In this document: in pieces, positions 5,620 to 10,120 of the stretch | How positions within the stretch are numbered: the stretch's first letter is position 1 | Layout: each line of letters opens with the position of its first letter | Assembly (NCBI GenBank): GCA_002390165.1 | Contig: DGOU01000171.1 | Coordinates: 1 to 10,120 of the forward strand | Direction of reading: 5' to 3' | Source: Lutibacter sp. UBA4458 | GTDB lineage: Bacteria; Bacteroidota; Bacteroidia; Flavobacteriales; Flavobacteriaceae | Length of the DNA stretch: 10,120 nucleotides | Position numbers and translations under genes: made by a program | Notes under the pieces: generated by a model | The model's input: only the letters and a program-made list of their open reading frames with translations | What the model was told of the DNA's origin: nothing | Database searches by the model: none

Positions 5620-6267
5620 TTAGCAGCCTCCTTCAGCAACTTTCTTTTTCTTTTTAGTAAGCTTAATTACTTTTTTAGGCTTAACTTTAGTAGTTGTAGT
5701 AGCATTTCCCACTCCAAAATACATAGCTGCTGCTTTTCTGAAATTATATTGCTTAAATGCTAATTCAGAATCTGTTACTTTAGGCTCTTTAGGATTAATA
5801 ATAGTACTAAACCATTCGTTTAATCCTCCTTTTAATACATAAAGATGTTTATAACCTAATCTATTACATAATTTCCAAGCTTGGTCTGCATAACATTGAT
5901 CGTTTGAAAAAAGAACAACATCAAAGGCATCTTGGTTAAGGTATGCTTCTGAATCGGAAGATAATACTTCTGCTAACGGAATATTTACAGCATTCGGTAA
6001 GCTAAAAGAATCATAATCTTCTTTTTTACGTACATCAATTAATAATAAGTTAGGATCTTGTTTAATAATTTTATCGGCAATTAAATCTGTAGTAACGTAA
6101 CGTTCTGTACTAATAACATTTTTTAAAAATATTTCAGGTTTTATTCCGCTATTTTTTTCATATTTAGGCAATAGAACTAATCCACCAGCTAAAATTATAA
6201 GTAATGCCGCAAGTACTTTATACTCCGTTTTTACAATTACTTTTTTTACTTTATAAGTTTTTGACAT
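5620..6267 (-). CDS. Membrane-anchored rhodanese-like protein, Ser at catalytic position, C-terminal GGC tail
   Basis: This 215-residue protein has a strongly basic N-terminus (MSKTYKVKKVIVKTEYK), one membrane helix (~18-35), a rhodanese domain (~58-155) and a Lys-rich tail (~188-215). The basic start before the helix predicts the N-terminus inside and the domain outside the inner membrane. LIDVR (76-80) and the ending LKGGLNEW are well kept, but the active loop after VVLF reads SNDQCYADQAW: Ser121 sits at the catalytic cysteine position and Cys125 lies four residues on. Cys134 follows. Sulfur transfer by Cys125 is possible but would be atypical. The tail ends in AEGGC with Cys215 as last residue and shares 18 identical residues with the next gene. 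It follows the YeeE-like gene by 12 bases in the same operon. Function is inferred from domain and context only. Confidence 0.88.
   Translation of the reverse strand: MSKTYKVKKVIVKTEYKVLAALLIILAGGLVLLPKYEKNSGIKPEIFLKNVISTERYVTTDLIADKIIKQDPNLLLIDVRKKEDYDSFSLPNAVNIPLAEVLSSDSEAYLNQDAFDVVLFSNDQCYADQAWKLCNRLGYKHLYVLKGGLNEWFSTIINPKEPKVTDSELAFKQYNFRKAAAMYFGVGNATTTTKVKPKKVIKLTKKKKKVAEGGC
5623..5676 (-). repeat. Coding repeat, copy 1: conserved C-terminal EGGC tail
   Basis: Encodes residues 198-215 of the first single-rhodanese protein, identical in protein sequence to residues 185-202 of the next gene. Upstream of the tail, the two proteins diverge strongly apart from the shared rhodanese fold, so the tail is by far the most conserved part of the pair. 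Confidence 0.9.
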
Positions 6268-6279
6268 AATAATTAAATT

Positions 6280-6870
6280 TTAATAGAAAACTTTTTTGAC
6301 TCTTTTGCGTATTACATCTACAACATAAAAAGTAATTACTGCAAGTATTGCAAATAAGAATATAAACCAATAAGGAGATATATTTAAGGAATCCGTTATT
6401 GTAATTCTACCAAGGTAAGAACTATCAAAAAGAGGTTCAATAAAATCGTATAATTCAGAAAACATAAATATTCCTATAAAAATACCTACCATGGTTGCCA
6501 TGGCATCAATTTTACCAATTGCGGCAGCGCAGAGTGTTGTTCCTGGGCAAAAACCAGCCACTACAAATCCAAACCCCATAAAAATACCACCTACTATTGC
6601 ACTCCAAGTATACGTTGGTAACACAAATAGTTCTTCAACATTTACTAGTTCTAAGTAGTCCATATAATATACACCTATCATAGCAACAAGAGCAGCGGTG
6701 AAAAATACTTTAAGTACTGCAAAATCATATCCATAAAATACACCTGCTATTTTTCTTGATGATGAAAACCCTGAAGCTTCTAATGAAAAGCCAAACACAA
6801 TACCAATTAAAATAGCGATAACAAAATTCCATTCTGGAGGAATTACACCGTTAGGAATCAATGGTCCCAT
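6280..6870 (-). CDS. YeeE/YedE-like sulfur transporter half (Cys motif GFCPGTTLC)
   Basis: A 196-residue membrane protein with about five hydrophobic helices (~16-34, 48-70, 88-108, 122-140, 167-187). The start shows the segment EASGFSSSRKIAGVFYGYDF (31-50), and the third helix ends in GFCPGTTLCAAAIGK with Cys108 and Cys114. This G-x-C-x-G-T pattern is the hallmark of YeeE/YedE family proteins (Sulf_transp); the characterised member TsuA/YeeE takes up thiosulfate through conserved cysteines in a single chain of roughly twice this length. Here the function seems split over this gene and its upstream neighbour, which each carry one cysteine motif. The genes are 22 bases apart, and the rhodanese gene follows after 12 bases. 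A sulfur-compound channel supplying or draining the rhodaneses is inferred; direction and substrate are not visible. Confidence 0.87.
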   Translation of the reverse strand: MGPLIPNGVIPPEWNFVIAILIGIVFGFSLEASGFSSSRKIAGVFYGYDFAVLKVFFTAALVAMIGVYYMDYLELVNVEELFVLPTYTWSAIVGGIFMGFGFVVAGFCPGTTLCAAAIGKIDAMATMVGIFIGIFMFSELYDFIEPLFDSSYLGRITITDSLNISPYWFIFLFAILAVITFYVVDVIRKRVKKVFY

Positions 6871-6892
6871 AATATTTTTAAATTTTAATTAA

Positions 6893-7429
6893 TTAAATCC
6901 AATTTTTTCTAAAAAAGTATGCAAAGGCATATCCGCTTCCAAATATAGAAAGCACCGTAATAAAACCACCAAGGGATAATACTGCCATACCACTTAATCC
7001 TGCACCACTTGTACAGCCTCTAGCTAATTGCGCACCTAAACCAAAAGCTATTCCTCCAATTACTGCAACAATTAATCTTTTTTTAGAGGTAATTTTAGGT
7101 GAATGTTGCACATACAATTTAAGTCTACCGCTTAAAGCGCCTGATAAAAATCCACCAATTAACAATCCAAGTGCTTCATATACCAACCACGTATTCATTG
7201 GGGAATCTCCTTTTTTTATAAATCTATTGTAATACGCATTATTTTCAGCGTGAGTTGGAGCGATATCATCTACAACGGTAACTATAGTACTTTTAAAAGC
7301 ACCACTTGCACCAGGACCCCTTCCTGTCACATAAAATGTGAATAGAATTACAAGCCCAAGCATTAATCCTCCAAAATATGGATTCCAATAAATATGGCTA
7401 TTCTTTTTTATTTTCGAAAGTTTATTCAT
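6893..7429 (-). CDS. YeeE/YedE-like sulfur transporter half (Cys motif ARGCTSGAGLSG)
   Basis: A 178-residue membrane protein with a basic start (MNKLSKIKKN), hydrophobic helices at ~18-36, 81-101, 118-138 and 144-172, and an intervening polar segment (~40-78). The signature is GLGAQLARGCTSGAGLSG (130-147) with Cys139, its only cysteine, matching the YeeE/YedE-type cysteine motif. The early segment ending VTGRGPGASGAF (34-45) resembles the equivalent EASGF segment of the partner protein. It is probably one half of a two-chain transporter with the next gene. It lies 17 bases after the NrfD gene, so transport is likely produced together with the Mo-enzyme complex. Family assignment is firm; a heterodimer is inferred from adjacency and complementary motifs. 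Confidence 0.87.
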   Translation of the reverse strand: MNKLSKIKKNSHIYWNPYFGGLMLGLVILFTFYVTGRGPGASGAFKSTIVTVVDDIAPTHAENNAYYNRFIKKGDSPMNTWLVYEALGLLIGGFLSGALSGRLKLYVQHSPKITSKKRLIVAVIGGIAFGLGAQLARGCTSGAGLSGMAVLSLGGFITVLSIFGSGYAFAYFFRKNWI

Positions 7430-7446
7430 GATTTATTTTGTTAAAT

Positions 7447-8406
7447 TTAATATAAATAGCGTGTTAACTGACCAGCGTTTACCATAACCATTCTAAATAC
7501 ATAACCACCTAGTAATATTAGTAAGGCTGGTGCAATTATAGGAACTTTAAAACCTATAATTTCAGTTAATTCTAACGTGAAAGGAACAATAAGTCCTAGT
7601 ATAATTACAAATACAAAAAACATTACGGTGTATTGCCCACCAATTAAAATTTGCATTGCTTCTAATTGAACTTGTGAACCTGCATACATTCCCATAAACA
7701 TGTGAATAATTAAGGCTAATTCAATAAAAATAAGTGCTAAATCAATTTTACTAATTAAGGTTCGTTCAAAATGATTTTTAGTAAATAATAATATTCCTGC
7801 TGCACCTGTTGATAATCCTGAGGTCAAAAATAATGGGCCTAAAATGGCATTATTCCATAAAGGTCTAGCATTAAATGCAGATAATAAAATACCAGTGTAA
7901 ATTCCTAAAATTAAAGTTAAAGGTAATAAAGCAAGCGCCATAACTTTTCTGTTTTTAATTAAGAATTTTTCAAAAGGTTCTAAAAATTTTAACATTTTAA
8001 ACGTTTGCAATTTTTTTTCCAATTTTGGGTAGGTTTCTCTGTAATAACTAAATACCCAAAGTATAGAAATAGGAGTGGTAATTAAAAGCACCCAAGCACC
8101 CCATGACATAGGGGATTCTAATCTTATTGTGGTGTATAATTGCCAAACATAAAGTTTGTGGGATAAATCAAAGAATAAGGCAGCTAAACCAACAACTAGT
8201 GCTATAGGAGCAATTATTGGTGCATATTTTACTGTTGCAGGCATTTCATCTTCTTTTTTAAGAAGATAAAATAAAGCAGCAAAAAATAAAACACCAGCTG
8301 CTAAGCCTCCTAAAAATAAATATAAGGATATTTCCCAATGCCAAATTTCTAAATGTGGATCTATATTTGGTAGGTGTCGTCCACTTACGAAAATCTCTTC
8401 TTGCAT
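7447..8406 (-). CDS. NrfD/PsrC-type quinone-reactive membrane subunit
   Basis: NrfD-family subunits anchor Mo-enzyme complexes in the inner membrane and exchange electrons with the quinone pool. This 319-residue protein has about eight hydrophobic helices (~27-48, 62-80, 101-120, 154-176, 185-208, 221-241, 257-278, 288-308), usual for the family. Characteristic segments are EISLYLFLGGLAAG (25-38), the LSHKLYVWQLYTT region with ESPMSWGAW (81-105), and ARPLWNN leading into GLSTGAAG (180-204). It lies 10 bases after the Fe-S subunit gene. The order Mo subunit, Fe-S subunit, NrfD is the same as in polysulfide reductase PsrABC, and SoeABC sulfite dehydrogenase uses the same kind of subunits. It has no haem-binding CxxCH motif and no cysteine at all, consistent with a haem-free NrfD. 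Direction of electron flow cannot be read from sequence. Confidence 0.92.
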   Translation of the reverse strand: MQEEIFVSGRHLPNIDPHLEIWHWEISLYLFLGGLAAGVLFFAALFYLLKKEDEMPATVKYAPIIAPIALVVGLAALFFDLSHKLYVWQLYTTIRLESPMSWGAWVLLITTPISILWVFSYYRETYPKLEKKLQTFKMLKFLEPFEKFLIKNRKVMALALLPLTLILGIYTGILLSAFNARPLWNNAILGPLFLTSGLSTGAAGILLFTKNHFERTLISKIDLALIFIELALIIHMFMGMYAGSQVQLEAMQILIGGQYTVMFFVFVIILGLIVPFTLELTEIIGFKVPIIAPALLILLGGYVFRMVMVNAGQLTRYLY

Positions 8407-8416
8407 AATTATAATT

Positions 8417-8956
8417 TTATTTTATTAAATAATATACGTTTGGACTAGTTCCTGCTTCAGGAGCCAAAACTTTGTGTTTTCTTGTTTTTAATAGTTCAGA
8501 AACTTCGCTTGTAGGATCATCTAAATCCCCAAAATACATACATTTAGTTGGGCAAACTTCTACACATGCAGGGTTTTGACCTTTTTCTAATCTATGATGG
8601 CAGAATGTACATTTATCTACATATCCACCTTCTGGGTGTTGATAACGAGCATCGTAAGGACAGGATTCAATACAAGCACCACAGCCAATACATTCATCAT
8701 CAGTAACTAATACTATTCCTCCTTCAACAATGTGACTTGCTCCTGTAGGACAACAACGTACACAAGGTGCGTTATCACAATGATTACATCGTTCCGATTT
8801 TAATTCTAATTCAACATTAGGATAGGCACCGTCAACAGTTTCCGTAACCCAGTCTCTACAATAACCAAGTGGTACATTGTTTTCTGTTTGACAAGCTACA
8901 ACACAATCACTACAACCAACACATTTTAATGTGTCTATAACCATTGCATATCTCAT
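8417..8956 (-). CDS. Four-cluster [4Fe-4S] electron-transfer subunit (PsrB/PhsB/SoeB-like)
   Basis: This 179-residue protein carries 16 cysteines in four ferredoxin-type groups, enough for four [4Fe-4S] clusters: Cys12/15/18/22 (CVGCSDCVVAC), Cys57/60/65/69 (CNHCDNAPCVRCCP), Cys89/92/95/99 (CIGCGACIESCP) and Cys116/119/131/135. Three extra cysteines (33, 68, 139) are probably not needed as ligands. It has no signal peptide and would reach the membrane with the Mo subunit, either cytoplasmic or carried by the Tat system with its partner. Its start codon overlaps the stop of the Mo-subunit gene in an ATGA arrangement (8953-8956), indicating translational coupling and equal production. It should wire the Mo site to the NrfD quinone subunit. 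Family assignment is firm; substrate specificity lies in the Mo subunit. Confidence 0.94.
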   Translation of the reverse strand: MRYAMVIDTLKCVGCSDCVVACQTENNVPLGYCRDWVTETVDGAYPNVELELKSERCNHCDNAPCVRCCPTGASHIVEGGIVLVTDDECIGCGACIESCPYDARYQHPEGGYVDKCTFCHHRLEKGQNPACVEVCPTKCMYFGDLDDPTSEVSELLKTRKHKVLAPEAGTSPNVYYLIK

Positions 8957-10120
8957 ACTTTACTATTTTTATTTGGATCTTCAGTTAATATTTTTACAAA
9001 GTTACCTCTAAGTCCAGTTCCTCCCATTAATGGGTCAACTGCAACTTTAGTTATCATACGAGTATCGCTGATACCTTTACCAAAGGCTCGAGATAATTTT
9101 TTATTGTTATGTCCAAAACCATGGTACATATAAACAGAATCATAACGAATTCTTTCTGTAACTCTAACTTTTATTGAAAAAGTAGAATCTACTCCATCTT
9201 GATTCTCAAGCCAAACAGTTTGGTCATTTTTTATGCCTAAAACTCTTGCTACTTTTGGATTTACCCAAAGTTTATTAGTGTCTTTAAGAGCACTTAAATT
9301 TGGATTATTAATAGTTCTACTAAAAGTGTGCATAGGAGACCTACCGTAAATTAATCTATAAAAACCTTGAGGTGGTTCAGGATGTTGTTTGTAAACTGGT
9401 ATTGGTTCAAAACCATTAGCTGCTAACTCATCAGAATAAAATTCAATTTTACCACTGTTAGTTGCAAATTCAAAATCTTCACCATCTTCCATATATAAAG
9501 GTGTTTTTCTTTCGAACTTTTTAACACCTAACCTTTTCATTTCTTCTAAGGATGAACCAACTTGTTCTAATTGCCATTTAATTACATCTTCTAAATCATT
9601 GTATTGGAAGTAATCGTGCAATCCTAATCTTTCGCCTAATTGTTTACACATCCACCATGCTGGTTTAGAATCGTATTTAGGTTTTGCTACAGGTTGTCTA
9701 AGTGCTAATGAAGGTACTCTTTTGGCAGCATTTCTAATTCCATCATATCGTTCTAAATAAGTACATTCAGGTAAAACTACATCTGCATAACCTGTTATTT
9801 CCATTGGCATTGTATCCATTACAGCAATAAATTCTACAGCATCCATAGCTTTAAGAATCATTTCTCGATTTGGAACAGTATTTATTAAATTAGTTCCAGC
9901 GATTACCCATGCTTTAATTGGATGTTCCTCATCTTCACCTGGGATAGATGATTTTATTAATTCTGAAGTAATACCCATTTCTGCATAAGGGTATTTTTCT
10001 CCTATTTCTTCCCATCCCCATTTTGGTTCTGGATAAGCTGGATGTGGGAATTTTGGAAGACTTACTTTTTCTTTAAAGTAAAATCCACCTCTTTTCCCCC
10101 AAGAACCTAATAAGCCATTT
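8953..10120 (-). CDS. Molybdopterin oxidoreductase (PsrA/PhsA/SoeA-like), C-terminal part
   Basis: This is the catalytic subunit of a DMSO-reductase-superfamily enzyme. The frame is open to the right edge, giving 388 residues plus stop; the ATG at 9978 is internal, since 47 residues of fitting sequence (GSWGKRGGFYF and so on) precede it. The N-terminal Fe-S motif, any Tat signal and the molybdenum ligand lie outside the window, so export and metal ligand cannot be judged. Visible are the end of the cofactor-binding domains (AWVIAGTNLINTVPN, then MDTMPMEITGYADVVLPECT, at fragment ~70-120) and the C-terminal molydopterin dinucleotide-binding domain (~253-379, from FYRLIYGRSPMHTFS to LRGNFVKIL). 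With its Fe-S and NrfD partners downstream it forms a Psr/Phs/Soe-type complex. Sulfur chemistry is inferred from the rhodanese and YeeE genes in the same operon; polysulfide, thiosulfate and sulfite are all possible substrates. Confidence 0.9.
   Translation of the reverse strand, partial: NGLLGSWGKRGGFYFKEKVSLPKFPHPAYPEPKWGWEEIGEKYPYAEMGITSELIKSSIPGEDEEHPIKAWVIAGTNLINTVPNREMILKAMDAVEFIAVMDTMPMEITGYADVVLPECTYLERYDGIRNAAKRVPSLALRQPVAKPKYDSKPAWWMCKQLGERLGLHDYFQYNDLEDVIKWQLEQVGSSLEEMKRLGVKKFERKTPLYMEDGEDFEFATNSGKIEFYSDELAANGFEPIPVYKQHPEPPQGFYRLIYGRSPMHTFSRTINNPNLSALKDTNKLWVNPKVARVLGIKNDQTVWLENQDGVDSTFSIKVRVTERIRYDSVYMYHGFGHNNKKLSRAFGKGISDTRMITKVAVDPLMGGTGLRGNFVKILTEDPNKNSKV

Noticed and set aside
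6092..6104. GTAACGTAACGTT as a further copy of the GTAAC operator
   Set aside because: Lies inside the coding sequence of the Ser-type rhodanese, lacks the 5-4-5 form and is explained by the encoded residues.
4987..6267. Assigning the two tailed proteins as SoxY
   Set aside because: They have a rhodanese fold and a membrane anchor, end in GGC without the following GG, and no other sox genes are seen. Only the idea of a carrier arm is comparable.
8953..9978. ATG at 9978 as the start of the molybdopterin protein
   Set aside because: The frame stays open for 47 more residues to the window edge with sequence typical of the family, and the protein would otherwise lack its catalytic domains without reason.
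1..10120. CRISPR arrays, tRNA or rRNA genes, insertion sequences, phage genes
   Set aside because: I saw no regularly spaced repeats, no tRNA-like cloverleaf with a T-arm consensus, no transposase or integrase and no terminal inverted repeats in the window.

Overview
The window looks like a chromosomal segment from a member of the Bacteroidota, most likely a flavobacterium. It is strongly AT-rich, genes start behind A/T-rich leaders with no clear GGAGG-type ribosome site, one candidate promoter has the Bacteroidota-type TAnnTTTG element, and the protein families (OprO/P-like porin, Bacteroidota-type Crp/Fnr regulator, double-rhodanese lipoprotein) fit that phylum. I cannot name the species from sequence alone.

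Layout. Positions 1-858 (+) hold the 3' end of the NAD-dependent DNA ligase gene ligA. Everything else runs on the minus strand. A Crp/Fnr-family regulator (855-1505) converges on ligA, and the stop codons overlap by 4 bp. Behind a terminator (about 1543-1578) lies a three-gene unit, in transcription order: a double-rhodanese protein with a Sec signal (4688-3693), a double-rhodanese lipoprotein (3648-2659) and an outer-membrane porin (2636-1596). A palindrome-rich spacer of about 300 bp (4689-4986), with a second strong terminator (4931-4964), separates this from a longer operon. In transcription order that operon is: the C-terminal part of a molybdopterin oxidoreductase (runs off the right edge, 10120-8953), a four-cluster ferredoxin-like subunit (8956-8417), an NrfD-type membrane subunit (8406-7447), two small YeeE/YedE-like membrane proteins (7429-6893 and 6870-6280) and two membrane-anchored single-rhodanese proteins (6267-5620 and 5595-4987).

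How the genes may work together. The Mo enzyme, Fe-S subunit and NrfD anchor form a three-subunit complex of the PsrABC/PhsABC/SoeABC type, which couples the quinone pool to reduction or oxidation of an inorganic sulfur compound (polysulfide, thiosulfate or sulfite; not resolved here). YeeE/YedE proteins move thiosulfate-like sulfur compounds across the inner membrane, and rhodaneses carry sulfane sulfur on a cysteine. Two operons with four exported or membrane-bound rhodanese-like proteins, a porin and a Crp/Fnr regulator suggest an envelope sulfur-handling locus.

Most unusual point. The two single-rhodanese proteins have lost the catalytic cysteine of the rhodanese loop (Gly and Ser instead), yet end in an identical 18-residue Lys-rich tail, KKVIKLTKKKKKVAEGGC. 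The DNA encoding the tail differs at 7 of 18 codons, all synonymously, so the peptide itself appears conserved by selection. A Gly-Gly-Cys at the extreme C-terminus on a flexible basic arm recalls the swinging-arm cysteine of the sulfur carrier SoxY (GGCGG), and it is the best candidate here for an undescribed sulfur-relay component.
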